A stretch of 43,273 bases of DNA from JBGPEQ01 sp035518775 (GTDB lineage Bacteria; Pseudomonadota; Alphaproteobacteria; Dongiales; Dongiaceae): NCBI GenBank assembly GCA_035518775.1, contig DATIXH010000132.1, positions 1-43,273 of the forward strand, in the 5' to 3' direction. Positions 1 through 7,884 of the stretch are shown piece by piece. Below the pieces are notes generated by a model, which worked only from the letters and a program-made list of their open reading frames with translations, searched no databases and was not told the origin of the DNA. The translations under genes and the position numbers were made by a program. Each line of letters starts with the position of its first letter. Within the stretch, counting starts at the first letter, position 1.

Positions 1-1
1 G

Positions 2-640
2 CTGGCGGCGGAGGTGGGCGGCGGCGCCACGGCGCAGCGGCTCGACGTGACCGACGCGGCGGCGACGGACAAGGTGTTCGACGCCGCGATCGCGGCCTTC
101 GGCGGGCTCGACATCGTCTGCGCCAATGCCGGCATCTCCACCATGAACCGCGTGGTCGATCTCACCGAGGCCGAGTGGGACGCCAACATGGACGTGAACG
201 CCAAGGGCATCTTCCTCTCGAACCGCGCGGCGGTGCGGCGCTGGCAGAAGGCGGGGGCGAAGGGCGTCATCGTCAACACGGCCTCGATGGCCGGCAAGAC
301 GGGCGCGCCGCTTTTGGCGCACTACTGCGCCAGCAAGTTCGCGGTGGTGGGCTTCACGCAATCGCTCGCCAAGGAGGTGGGCGGCGACGGCATCCGCGTG
401 AACTGCGTGTGCCCCGGCTATGTGCGCACCTCCATGCAGGACCGCGAGCTGGTGTGGGAGGCGGGCCTGCGCAACATGACGGCGGCCAAGGTGCGCGCGG
501 AATACGTGTCGCTGACGCCGCTCGGCCGCATCGAGGAGCCGGAGGACGTGGCCGACGTGGTGGTGTTCCTCGCCAGCGACCTGGCGCGCTTCATGACGGG
601 CGAGGCGGTGTGCGTGACGGGCGGGGCGTGGATGGATTGA
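2..640 (+). CDS. SDR-family oxidoreductase, 5'-truncated by window edge
   Basis: C-terminal ~212 residues of a short-chain dehydrogenase/reductase; the start codon and the N-terminal glycine-rich nucleotide-binding motif lie outside the window. Visible family signatures are the NAG motif (CANAGIS), a conserved Asn in VNAKG, the catalytic Ser in NTASMAG, the Tyr-x-x-x-Lys pair in HYCASK, and the PGYVRT segment after strand 6. The C-terminus (SDLARFMTGEAVCVTGGAWMD) is typical of the classical ~250-residue type. It probably uses NAD(P)H on an alcohol or ketone substrate that cannot be read from sequence. A sugar-polyol substrate is common for such genes beside ABC transporters, but that context is not visible here. 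Confidence 0.93.
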   Translation: MAAEVGGGATAQRLDVTDAAATDKVFDAAIAAFGGLDIVCANAGISTMNRVVDLTEAEWDANMDVNAKGIFLSNRAAVRRWQKAGAKGVIVNTASMAGKTGAPLLAHYCASKFAVVGFTQSLAKEVGGDGIRVNCVCPGYVRTSMQDRELVWEAGLRNMTAAKVRAEYVSLTPLGRIEEPEDVADVVVFLASDLARFMTGEAVCVTGGAWMD

Positions 641-702
641 GGGGCGATATTCCGCGGGAGCGTCATGGCGGCATTGAGCGACAGAGTCGCGCTGCTGCCC
701 TC

Positions 703-2184
703 CTAGATGAACATCGGTACGGGGTTCAGGTCGTCTTCGGCGAGGGGATGCGCCAGCCATCGCAGCGCCACCGGTATCTGATAGAGCCTTCCCGGCGCAA
801 AGCGAGCCCACCACGGGCGCAGGCCCGGCACGACGACGCGAACGGCGGGCACATCCAGATCAGCCCGCGTGATATCCAGCACGAGTGGCGTCAGACCGCG
901 GCGCCGCAATTCCTCCACGAGGCGGGCGACGGCGGTTTCCGGGGCCACGTGACCACTCAGGTAAGGCACCCGCGGCACGGATATCTCGCTCGGCACGAGG
1001 TGGGAATTGTAGGCGAGACTTTGACCGCGCCACCATGTCATCATGTCGACGACATCGCTGCTGAGCTTCACCGCGCGACCCTCCCTCTCCAGGCGTTCGA
1101 GCAGGGTTGCCTGAGCGAAGAATTGATGCATCTCCATCACGGCGGCGAGCACGGCTTGGGCCGGATCGAAATGAGAGCCGAAGCCGAAGGCGATCCGCTG
1201 GCCGGGCAGTTCTGCGGAAATCGCGGCCGCGACAAAGATCGGCAGATCGCCGCTGAGATCGAGCACATGCAGGGAGCGCCCGCAGTTCTCCAGCCAGGCG
1301 CGCATGGCGAGGACGGTAGCCTGTCCCAGGTCGTCCAGGTCCAGAGCATGCCGCTGCAGCCGATTGTACCACCAGATCGCGACGGCATCGCGCTCAACCA
1401 GTTCGAGCAGGGCCTTGAGGATCGCATGATCGCGTGTTGCTCCCACGGCGCAGCCGTTGGTATCCGCCTGGCAGAAAGGAATGTCGCCCGTCTTCCAACG
1501 ATACCGCAGGTAGCAGCAGGCAGCGGGGATCTGCCAGGTTGCTGCATCGTGCAGGGCGCGAGCCTCCACCCAGTCGATGTGGGTTGCATCGTCGACCGGT
1601 GGCGGCACCTCGTTCCCGCCGTGACGACGATGATCCCGTTCGCCTCGCTCGCGATACTGGGCACTGCTAAAGAGGAGAAGATCGCCGGCCCGTACGGCGC
1701 GCTGGCCGAGCTGCGCGAAAGGCGCCTGCACTGTTGCTTCGTTGCCTCTATGCATGGCGCTGATGGTCTCGGCGGCTTCGGCGAGCCCGCCGAGGATGGC
1801 ATTCCCCAGTGACGTGCCCCGGCCCGCTGCCAGCAGCCTCAGCGGGCGCAGGTGCCCGCCGCCGGAGTCCTGTCCCTCCTCCATGGGCAGGGCAACCACG
1901 ACATGGACCGGGCAATCGCGATCGGTGCCGAGCCGGGCGAGTTCATCGACGCGCTCATCGAGGAGCGGCAGCACCTTCGGCGCGATCGCTGCGACGGACT
2001 GATCGCGCCAACGCACATGCATATCGCCGCCCTGTAGGAAGCGGTTCAGCAGACCCCACTGCTCCAGCACGCGCAGGGCCGCCAGAACCTCGAGGGCATC
2101 GCATCCAGCCAGTCGTTCGACGATCGTCCGCTCGGCAAGCGGGTCCGTGATCAGGGGCGCGATGCGGCCGCACAGTCGTTGCAT
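703..2184 (-). CDS. YcaO-family (TOMM-type) cyclodehydratase
   Basis: A 493-residue YcaO protein, the ATP-dependent enzyme that converts Ser/Thr/Cys of a precursor peptide to azolines. Residues ~1-85 look like the winged-helix or peptide-binding end of a TOMM leader-binding domain (IVERL, then VLAALRVLEQWGLL). The YcaO core follows: GRGTSLGNA at ~121 with acidic residues E136/E139, NGCAVGATRDHA at ~243, and ELVERDAVAIWW at ~261, which carries ATP/Mg-binding acidic positions. The C-terminus ends in NPVPMFI, the proline-rich tail typical of azoline-forming YcaOs. An in-frame stop lies ten codons upstream, so the ATG at 2184 is the only plausible start. It is divergent from the precursor gene at 2290. 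No SagB-like dehydrogenase or ThiF-like partner is visible, so the product could be azoline-only, or partners lie elsewhere. Confidence 0.9.
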   Translation of the reverse strand: MQRLCGRIAPLITDPLAERTIVERLAGCDALEVLAALRVLEQWGLLNRFLQGGDMHVRWRDQSVAAIAPKVLPLLDERVDELARLGTDRDCPVHVVVALPMEEGQDSGGGHLRPLRLLAAGRGTSLGNAILGGLAEAAETISAMHRGNEATVQAPFAQLGQRAVRAGDLLLFSSAQYRERGERDHRRHGGNEVPPPVDDATHIDWVEARALHDAATWQIPAACCYLRYRWKTGDIPFCQADTNGCAVGATRDHAILKALLELVERDAVAIWWYNRLQRHALDLDDLGQATVLAMRAWLENCGRSLHVLDLSGDLPIFVAAAISAELPGQRIAFGFGSHFDPAQAVLAAVMEMHQFFAQATLLERLEREGRAVKLSSDVVDMMTWWRGQSLAYNSHLVPSEISVPRVPYLSGHVAPETAVARLVEELRRRGLTPLVLDITRADLDVPAVRVVVPGLRPWWARFAPGRLYQIPVALRWLAHPLAEDDLNPVPMFI

Positions 2185-2289
2185 GACTCCGATCCCCGAG
2201 GGATGGACGACGAGTTCAGTTCCCGGCTACACTTGCCGCCGGCAGGGGAATATTGCCCAACATAATGGGACAGGAGAGGAGTCCGAGTC

Positions 2290-2610
2290 ATGCCGAGAAT
2301 CAATATTCTGAATACGGATTACGAGAAGCTTGGACAGCTGATCGTCGATTCCTGGACCAACCCTACGCTGCGCCTTGCGCTTATCAACGATCCGATCGGA
2401 ACGATGACTGCAAAGACCATCGACGTATCCAATCTCGTGAACGTGCGGATCGTCGTCGTCGAAGACACGATTACGACCAGGCATCTCATCCTGCCCGAAG
2501 ACCCCCGGATCGTTGAGGGAGATCCCAACGCGATCAGGGATATTCTGGCGATGGGCTCCGGGAAACTCTCTTCGCTTGGCGAAGGCGCGGCATCCGGTTG
2601 CAAACGCTAG
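2290..2610 (+). CDS. NHLP-type RiPP precursor peptide
   Basis: A 106-residue protein matching the nitrile-hydratase-like leader peptide (NHLP) pattern. Residues 20-38 (DSWTNPTLRLALINDPIGT) correspond to the family's A-W-x-D-P-x-F-x-x-x-L-x-x-D-P segment. Residues 52-69 (VRIVVVEDTITTRHLILP) match its V-x-V-x-E-D-T...LVLP segment. The tail after ~88 (GSGKLSSLGEGAASGCKR) is Gly/Ser-rich with one Cys and is the likely core, the substrate for the adjacent YcaO enzyme. A strong ribosome site (AGGAGAGGAG) precedes the ATG. Divergent transcription from 703-2184 leaves ~105 bp for a shared promoter region. The family is known as a source of TOMM and other RiPP precursors; the modification sites here are inference. 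It is much too short and domain-poor to be a nitrile hydratase subunit. Confidence 0.85.
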   Translation: MPRINILNTDYEKLGQLIVDSWTNPTLRLALINDPIGTMTAKTIDVSNLVNVRIVVVEDTITTRHLILPEDPRIVEGDPNAIRDILAMGSGKLSSLGEGAASGCKR

Positions 2611-2667
2611 CCAGTACGGCGGAACGTGGGGCGGGTGAACGCGAGCCGAGACTGCCGCGCGCCGAGG

Positions 2668-4515
2668 CTACGCCTCCCGCCGGGCGCCATTGGCCCTCGG
2701 CCGCGGTAGTCCCACTTTGCTCAAGGGCCCGAAGAGATGCTCGCGATCGGACGAATTCTTGAACATGATGATCTCGTCGAGCCAATCGACGATCTGCTGC
2801 GGGTCCGGACTTGACGGGCCCGCCCACCGCGCACGCACGTGAGACACGAATTCTTGAGCCGCCGCCTCGCCGTCTTGAATCCGGCCGAGGTGAACATTGG
2901 CCGCAACTCTCCACGCCCCGACCTCCGGAAGCAGGTCGCGCGCAGCGGCCACAGCACCGAGAGTGCGATCGTAATCCCTGACGGCGAAGTAAACGGTCGC
3001 CAAATACACGTGGTAGTAGTCGTCGGGCTGGTATGGAACCAGGTCAAGCGCTTGACGCGCCAAGCGCAGCGCATCCTCGCCGCGGCCAAGGTAGGCGCAA
3101 GCTTGCGCCCGGGCGATGAGAGTCGTGGCGTCGTGCGGATTCAGTTCGCCGGCCCGCTCGAAGTGATGCTCGCCGCGCTCGAACCGCCGGTTCAGCAGGT
3201 ACCACCAACCGAGGTACACGTGATTGCGAGAATCGAGGGGGTCGAGCCTTATGGCTTCCTTGGCGTGCCAGCCCGCCTTCTTCAGGTCCTCCTCGTTCGT
3301 CGGATTGCCGGGCGAGATCAGGTTGCGCGAGTGATAGATGGCGGCCGCCCCGGCGTGGGCGCGCGCGTAGCTCGAATCCAGCTCGATCGCACGCAGGAAG
3401 TACTCCAGGGCCTGGCGATCGTCCTCCGCCTTCCAAACGTAGCTGAGATCGTCGCCGCGGTCGCACAGGTCCCAGGCCTTGAGGGCGTTCTGGCCGATTG
3501 TCTCACCCCGATAGTGGCGATCCTCGGCGATACGTCTCGCCAAGGTGCTCACCGCCCGATGGACGACGTCGCGCTGGCGGTCGAAGACGTGCTCGGCGGA
3601 CTCGTGGTATTGGTCGCCCCAGATGGTCTTCTCCGTGTCGCCGTCGATGAGCTGAACGAAGATGCGCAAGCGGCTGTCGGTCTCGACGATGCTGCCCCTG
3701 ACGACATACTGGACACCGTTCTCCGACGCGATATGCGAAAGCGAATCCGCGCCCCCCTCATGACGAGCCAGCGGGCACCCGAGCACGGATATCGTGCGGA
3801 AACGCGAGAGCTGGGCGATCGTATCTTCGGTCAGGCTTTCGCCGATGAACTGATGCGCCCGATTCTTGGTATGATCCTCGAAGACCAGAACGCCGACAGA
3901 CGGGCGCCGCTCGAGCTGCGACCAGGGACCGGTTTTGAGGCTTTCGCCTGCCGGGGAGCTCTTGGGCTCCAGCCAAACGACGCGGTAGATGTCGACGGAA
4001 TCGGCATGATTGCGGACCCGTTGGTCCATATGCGCCTTGTATCGCAGCAAGGGCAGGCGCTCGCCGATAAGGCTGCGCACGAGGGAGGAAATGCACACCT
4101 CCCCGGGCGGTGTGTGCTTTTGAACCCGGGCGGCAACGTTGATGACATCGCCGAAGATCTCGTTCTCGCCGGTAACGGCCTCGCCGACATGGATCCCGAT
4201 GCGGAAGTTCAGCCGGCGATGGCGCGGCTGCGCTTGATTGCGACGCCCAAGCTCCGATTGGATGGCCCCCGCGGCCAGCACCGCATCGACGGTGCTGGAG
4301 AACTCGGCCAAGATCCCGTCGCCTCTTATCTCCCTGGTCTGGCCCCGATGCTCTGCGATCCGGCTTGAGAAGACGTCGCGATAATCACGGAGGGTCTTGA
4401 ACGTCCATTCCTCGTCCCGTTCAGACTGCCGCGTGAAGCCGGCCGCGTCCGCGTGCATCACCACGATCAAGCGACGATGGGTCTGCGAGAGCTCACTTTC
4501 CTCGTCGGCCGGCAT
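2668..4515 (-). CDS. Class III adenylate/guanylate cyclase with TPR repeats
   Basis: A 615-residue cytoplasmic protein. Residues ~15-180 form a class III nucleotide cyclase domain: metal-binding Asp23 in HADAAGFT, Asp66 in RGDGILAEF, the FRIGIHVGE strand, and the N126-x3-R130 pair in GDVINVAARVQ. Residues ~205-340 form a TolB-like domain (VLVFEDHTKN...YVVRGSI...LRIFVQLIDGDTEKTIWGDQYHE). From ~370 on there are several tetratricopeptide repeats (ALEYFLRAIELDSSYARAHAGAAAIY). This architecture is common in alphaproteobacteria. Cyclases with extra domains have been described in TOMM loci, so a role in sensing or regulating this RiPP locus is possible. It lies 30 bp downstream of the S8 protease gene and is probably cotranscribed. 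Whether it makes cAMP or cGMP cannot be decided by eye. Confidence 0.9.
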   Translation of the reverse strand: MPADEESELSQTHRRLIVVMHADAAGFTRQSERDEEWTFKTLRDYRDVFSSRIAEHRGQTREIRGDGILAEFSSTVDAVLAAGAIQSELGRRNQAQPRHRRLNFRIGIHVGEAVTGENEIFGDVINVAARVQKHTPPGEVCISSLVRSLIGERLPLLRYKAHMDQRVRNHADSVDIYRVVWLEPKSSPAGESLKTGPWSQLERRPSVGVLVFEDHTKNRAHQFIGESLTEDTIAQLSRFRTISVLGCPLARHEGGADSLSHIASENGVQYVVRGSIVETDSRLRIFVQLIDGDTEKTIWGDQYHESAEHVFDRQRDVVHRAVSTLARRIAEDRHYRGETIGQNALKAWDLCDRGDDLSYVWKAEDDRQALEYFLRAIELDSSYARAHAGAAAIYHSRNLISPGNPTNEEDLKKAGWHAKEAIRLDPLDSRNHVYLGWWYLLNRRFERGEHHFERAGELNPHDATTLIARAQACAYLGRGEDALRLARQALDLVPYQPDDYYHVYLATVYFAVRDYDRTLGAVAAARDLLPEVGAWRVAANVHLGRIQDGEAAAQEFVSHVRARWAGPSSPDPQQIVDWLDEIIMFKNSSDREHLFGPLSKVGLPRPRANGARREA

Positions 4516-4545
4516 GCGTCATCCCATTTTCAATCTCGCGCCGGA

Positions 4546-6306
4546 TCACGGTAGCGTTGCGAACGCCGCCTCGACCGCCTTCGCTGCGTTCACCCGCCCA
4601 TGGCCGAAATAGTCGGAATGCTCTTGCCGGTACGCTCCGTCTGTTCCCGGTGCGGCGTCGCCGCCGGCTTCCTGTCCTATCTTCGTCGCCGTGTCCTTCA
4701 GCAGACCGCGGATTCTCTCAGCCGACAACTGCGGATTGACGGAGCGGACGAGCGCCGCCACGCCCGCCACTTGAGGCGTCGCCGCAGACGTCCCGCCAAA
4801 AGCCGTCCCGCCCTTCAGTCCGGTGTAGATGCTGCCGGGGTTGTATCCTTTGCCTTCCGCTTCATTGTCGGTGGTCACGATGCCCAGGCCCTCCAATGCC
4901 GCCTGATGGCCGAAGGGATCGGCGGAGAGGGGGTCGTAGTTGTTGCTCGGCGCGCAGAGCGCCACGGCAGGGCCGAAGTTGCTGTAGCGGGCGCGCCGTC
5001 CCGTGCTCGTGCAAGCCGAGATGGCCAAGACGCCCGGATGCGTCGCGTAGCCGTTGAGGCACTGACCGGTGTACGGTGGTTCTTCGATCGGCGAATCCGC
5101 CGCCGGAAACTTGCGCCATTGCAGGTTCGTCACGAACTGGTCCAGCGGCGCATTCCAGTTGCCGGCGGCGAAACACAGCACGCACCCGTTTCTATTGGGC
5201 CCCCCGGTTTGGCTCAGTTCCGTGAATATTTCTTCGATCGCCTGCGGCAGCGGCACGTTGGACGGCACGATCGAGTAACTCCAGGAGAGCACGTCGACCA
5301 GGTCCCCCACCTGCGCGAAGGCCTCCCGCAGGTTCGAGACGTTGGTTCCGAGGTTCTTGCGGGCGACGACGAATCCGCATTCCGGCGCCACGCCGAACAC
5401 GCCTGCGTTGGCGCTGCCGGCGATAGCGAGTCCGGCGCAGGGCGTCCCATGCCCTGCGCTCTCATGCCGCGGATCGTCGTCGATGGGTCCGAGTGCGACA
5501 CCTTCGAAATTCAGGGCTTTTTTCAGACGCGCATTGTCCAGATCCGGATGCGAGAGGTCGAAGCCCTCGTCGATGATGCCGACGACCACGTCGGGCCGCC
5601 CCCTGCTCTGCATCTTCGCCCAGGCGGCGTGGACGGATATGCCGGCATCCGGAAGGAGATCGCCGGCGAGCTGTGGCTCCGTCTGCAGGAGCTGGGGGCT
5701 GTCCAGATACCACTGGGAGGCGGTCAAGTGCTGAACAGGGGTCGCAGGACCGCCCGCCGGCGGCGCCGCAGGATAGGATTGAAAGCGCTCGATCGTGTCC
5801 GGTTCGGCGTAGATGACCCCCTGCTGCTGCCGGAGTTCGGCGGCCAGCGTGAACGCATCGAACTGCTTGGTATCCCTCAACCGTCCGACCACCGTGCAGC
5901 CCGGTCCCAGGAGCTTCCGCACCGTTTCCCGGAGAATGCCGCGGCTTTCGAGCAGGTCCTGAGCACCGCCGAATCCCACGCTGTCTGCGACTCTGACGCA
6001 GACCTGGTCTCCCATGTAGAAGCGGGTGCCGGGGTAACCGACCGGCCGGTAAGCGTGCTGACAGACGAGCCCGCTCGCGCTGAGCTTCTCTATGAGTGGG
6101 CCAAGATCGCCTGCGGCCGCCACCTCAACTTTGAGGTCCGTCCGTCCGAGTCTTCGAGCGGTCGCTTTGCCCTGCGAGAGCAGCTCCCGTATGCGTGGCT
6201 CATCGTCCTTGCCTTTCAGGGCGACAGTGAAAAACTTCTCCTCGCGCTCGCACGCGATCTTGGTATTGCCACGTTGCAGCTGGTATCCATTTCCACCGTT
6301 GACCAT
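4546..6306 (-). CDS. Subtilisin-family (S8) serine protease
   Basis: A 586-residue protein with an intact S8 triad: Asp246 (VGIIDEGFD), His286 (SAGHGTPCAG) and Ser507 (GGTSAATPQVAG), plus the oxyanion Asn383 (FAAGNWN). About 230 residues precede the catalytic domain, long enough for a propeptide or substrate-binding region. No signal peptide or membrane segment is evident at the N-terminus (MVNGGNGYQLQRGN...), so the enzyme may act in the cytoplasm. S8 proteases process leaders in some RiPP systems (cyanobactins), and its place beside a YcaO/NHLP pair makes leader removal a reasonable hypothesis, not a demonstrated one. A perfect CRP-type palindrome lies ~138 bp upstream of the start. It is probably the first gene of an operon with the cyclase. 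Confidence 0.92.
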   Translation of the reverse strand: MVNGGNGYQLQRGNTKIACEREEKFFTVALKGKDDEPRIRELLSQGKATARRLGRTDLKVEVAAAGDLGPLIEKLSASGLVCQHAYRPVGYPGTRFYMGDQVCVRVADSVGFGGAQDLLESRGILRETVRKLLGPGCTVVGRLRDTKQFDAFTLAAELRQQQGVIYAEPDTIERFQSYPAAPPAGGPATPVQHLTASQWYLDSPQLLQTEPQLAGDLLPDAGISVHAAWAKMQSRGRPDVVVGIIDEGFDLSHPDLDNARLKKALNFEGVALGPIDDDPRHESAGHGTPCAGLAIAGSANAGVFGVAPECGFVVARKNLGTNVSNLREAFAQVGDLVDVLSWSYSIVPSNVPLPQAIEEIFTELSQTGGPNRNGCVLCFAAGNWNAPLDQFVTNLQWRKFPAADSPIEEPPYTGQCLNGYATHPGVLAISACTSTGRRARYSNFGPAVALCAPSNNYDPLSADPFGHQAALEGLGIVTTDNEAEGKGYNPGSIYTGLKGGTAFGGTSAATPQVAGVAALVRSVNPQLSAERIRGLLKDTATKIGQEAGGDAAPGTDGAYRQEHSDYFGHGRVNAAKAVEAAFATLP

Positions 6307-6443
6307 CGCCTTTGACCCCCGTGTGCCAAGCCGACAGGTCTTTCAGGGCGGTCCGATTTCGATCTCACCCTATTGCTCACGCCGCTCTTGACCGAGCAAG
6401 CGGACCTTCGAAACGAAGATTGCGCCCGTTTCGAACACTCCAA

Positions 6444-6459
6444 TGTGATTCTTATCACA
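6444..6459. promoter_or_regulatory. CRP-type operator TGTGA-N6-TCACA
   Basis: A perfect 5+5 palindrome (TGTGATTCTTATCACA), the consensus of CRP-type regulators. It lies 138 bp upstream of the minus-strand S8 protease start, in a 372-bp gap (6307-6678). The gap also holds a GCTTGC/GCAAGC inverted repeat near 6570 and is locally AT-richer; no gene was recognised in it. Binding by a cAMP-CRP-like protein is inference. Confidence 0.6.
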
Positions 6460-6678
6460 CTTTTGCCGCGCCCGTCTGGATAGAATTCCCGGGTATTGTA
6501 CGCGGTCGTCCGTAACTAATGCTTACCTTGCAACGCAATAAACCATATGTTCGGAAATATTCTAGCTTGCGAGGCAAGCGGCCACTGGTCGATAGAATGC
6601 GCTGCGCGAGCTCGACGAGCCCGGGCAGCGTCGTGATGCCCATCCATCGCACAGGACGGGACTCGCCCTCAGCTGGCG

Positions 6679-7464
6679 GTGGAACCCTCGATGACGCTTC
6701 TTCTGGACGCCGAGTGCGGGCGCGAACAGCAGGCGCCGGTCCGCGCTTGGTTTCCGGCGGCGATCCTTCACAGCGTGGGGAAGCGCGCACATCTGCAAGA
6801 CGTCGACCTATGTATCGTGAGTAAGCGTCAACAAAGCGCCCGTTGCCTCTGCGAGCATTGCCGCGGCGTACGTGGCGCGCTGGAGGTCGAGTTGCGGGCT
6901 GCCGCAGCAGAGGAGATCCCTGACCTGGCGCAGCTCGCCATTATGGCAGGTAGCGGTCTCCTCGATGCCATATACCAGGGTGCCATACCGGCCCTCCCAA
7001 CCAATGAGATCGTAGAGCGTCGGCTCCGTCGAATTGGCACTACCAAATCCTACGAGAATTGCTGGGTTGCAGTGCATCGAGGCCGGGTTGTCGGTTTCCT
7101 CAACGCCTATCCCATGGACGACGAGGCGCTGGATCCTGCCGATCCCCTGTTGCGCGACGATCGCCGCTATTTGGTTGAGCCGTCTGAGCGTCTTGACGCG
7201 CGAGCGACGTTTCATCTGAACACGATCGCCGTTCTCCCGAACTATCGGAGCCATGGCGTCGGAACGAAGCTGCTTTCATTTGCGCACTCGCGCGCCCAAG
7301 CTGCGGGCTTGTCAGCGCTAAGCCTTATCGTCTTTGAACAGAATACGCGCGCCGTCGCACTGTACGAGCGGGTTGGTTTCAGTGTGGTGAAGCGCAGCCG
7401 TGCGGCTGCACACGAATCGGTGCGCTACTCCGGCGATCTGATTCTTATGACCTGTCCTGTTTAA
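6679..7464 (+). CDS. GNAT-family N-acetyltransferase
   Basis: Residues ~70-261 form a GNAT fold: the acetyl-CoA pyrophosphate loop is RSHGVG in FHLNTIAVLPNYRSHGVGTKLL, followed by SALSLIVFEQNTRAVALYERVGF, the motif-B region. The first ~65 residues of the longest frame resemble no family. A GTG at 6817, giving 215 residues, is a good alternative start and better fits GNAT length. The acceptor substrate (small amine, protein N-terminus or aminoacyl group) cannot be inferred. The gene converges on the tRNA array just downstream, which is on the other strand. GNAT toxins can acetylate aminoacyl-tRNA, but no antitoxin gene is adjacent and the sequence gives no specific support for that role. Confidence 0.82.
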   Translation: MEPSMTLLLDAECGREQQAPVRAWFPAAILHSVGKRAHLQDVDLCIVSKRQQSARCLCEHCRGVRGALEVELRAAAAEEIPDLAQLAIMAGSGLLDAIYQGAIPALPTNEIVERRLRRIGTTKSYENCWVAVHRGRVVGFLNAYPMDDEALDPADPLLRDDRRYLVEPSERLDARATFHLNTIAVLPNYRSHGVGTKLLSFAHSRAQAAGLSALSLIVFEQNTRAVALYERVGFSVVKRSRAAAHESVRYSGDLILMTCPV

Positions 7465-7546
7465 GCATCGGCTTGTTGTCGCAGACACAGTTTCGGGGTC
7501 GGACGCTGATGCAATCGCTAGGCCCCGCAGCGATACCAGGAGCTGG

Positions 7547-7621
7547 TGCGCACGGCAGGATTCGAACCTGCAACCTCCGGCATCTCGGGCCGGCGCCTCT
7601 GCCGGTTGGGCCTACGGGCGC
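7547..7621 (-). tRNA. tRNA-Leu-like (anticodon GAG), short variable loop, probably degenerate
   Basis: Last tRNA of array 1. The anticodon arm is CCGGC-CCGAGAT-GCCGG, giving anticodon GAG with C instead of the near-universal U33. The T arm GCAGG-TTCGAAT-CCTGC is perfect, A73 is followed by an encoded CCA (7544-7546), and the variable loop has 5 nt (AGGTT). Defects: a C-U mismatch at acceptor pair 5-68 and one extra nucleotide between the acceptor and D stems (TAG instead of TA). It has no counterpart in array 2. Either a decaying gene or a specialised form; the leucine anticodon is read directly, charging is inference. Confidence 0.7.
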
Positions 7622-7641
7622 GGGAACGGTCATCGCAATGG

Positions 7642-7716
7642 TGCGCGCGGGGGGATTCGAACCCCCACTGTCCTCGCTTTGAGGGAGGCGCCTCCTGCCG
7701 ATTGGGCTACGCGCGC
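7642..7716 (-). tRNA. tRNA-Leu-like (anticodon CAA), short variable loop
   Basis: Third tRNA of array 1. The acceptor GCGCGCG/CGCGCGC is perfect, A73 is followed by encoded CCA (7639-7641), and the T arm GGGGG-TTCGAAT-CCCCC is perfect. The anticodon arm CCTCC-CTCAAAG-CGAGG gives anticodon CAA (Leu UUG codon), with a C31-C39 mismatch closing the loop that is also present in the second copy (14655-14729). The variable loop is only ACAGT (5 nt), whereas standard bacterial tRNA-Leu has a long arm. The D arm has the 3-bp stem and AA...GG...A layout of tRNA-Leu. It begins directly after the CC of the preceding tRNA. Confidence 0.85.
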
Positions 7717-7718
7717 GG

Positions 7719-7792
7719 TGTCCGCCTCTGGATTCGAACCAGAAACCGCGAGGGTTTAAGCCTCGCCGCTCTGCCGCTTGGCGTAGACGGAC
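7719..7792 (-). tRNA. tRNA-Leu-like (anticodon UAA), short variable loop
   Basis: Second tRNA of array 1. The acceptor GTCCGTC/GGCGGAC has one G-U pair; the anticodon arm CGAGG-CTTAAAC-CCTCG gives anticodon UAA (Leu UUA); the T arm is TCTGG-TTCGAAT-CCAGA; A73 is present. Only CC of the CCA is encoded, because the next base is G1 of the following tRNA, so completion by CCA-adding enzyme is required after cleavage. The variable loop CGGTT has 5 nt. Against its copy at 14732-14807, the third T-stem pair changes from T-A to C-G on both sides, a compensatory change that argues for a maintained RNA structure. Confidence 0.85.
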
Positions 7793-7810
7793 GCTGCGGA
7801 CCCGCAGTGG

Positions 7811-7884
7811 TGCCCCCGGCTGGATTCGAACCAGCAACCTTCGGTATCTGAGACCGACGCCTCTACCAATTGGGCTACGGGGGC
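7811..7884 (-). tRNA. tRNA-Leu-like (anticodon CAG), short variable loop
   Basis: First tRNA of array 1. The acceptor GCCCCCG/CGGGGGC is perfect, A73 is followed by encoded CCA (7808-7810), the anticodon arm TCGGT-CTCAGAT-ACCGA gives anticodon CAG (Leu CUG), the variable loop is AGGTT (5 nt), and the T arm is GCTGG-TTCGAAT-CCAGC. The D arm GCC-CAATTGGTAGA-GGC has the 17-nt, 3-bp-stem layout of canonical tRNA-Leu, with A14 and G18-G19. The 15-nt spacer to the next tRNA (7793-7807) folds into a 5-bp hairpin with a 4-nt loop that is conserved in array 2. Confidence 0.87.

Noticed and set aside
2839..4368. 509-codon plus-strand frame opposite the cyclase
   Set aside because: Shadow of the cyclase-TPR gene; no recognisable motifs.
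6679..7464. GNAT toxin acting on the neighbouring tRNAs
   Set aside because: No antitoxin gene is adjacent and no toxin-specific motif is visible; proximity alone is not enough.
7719..7792. UAA anticodon as an ochre-suppressor tRNA
   Set aside because: An ochre suppressor would need anticodon UUA. Anticodon UAA reads the leucine UUA codon.
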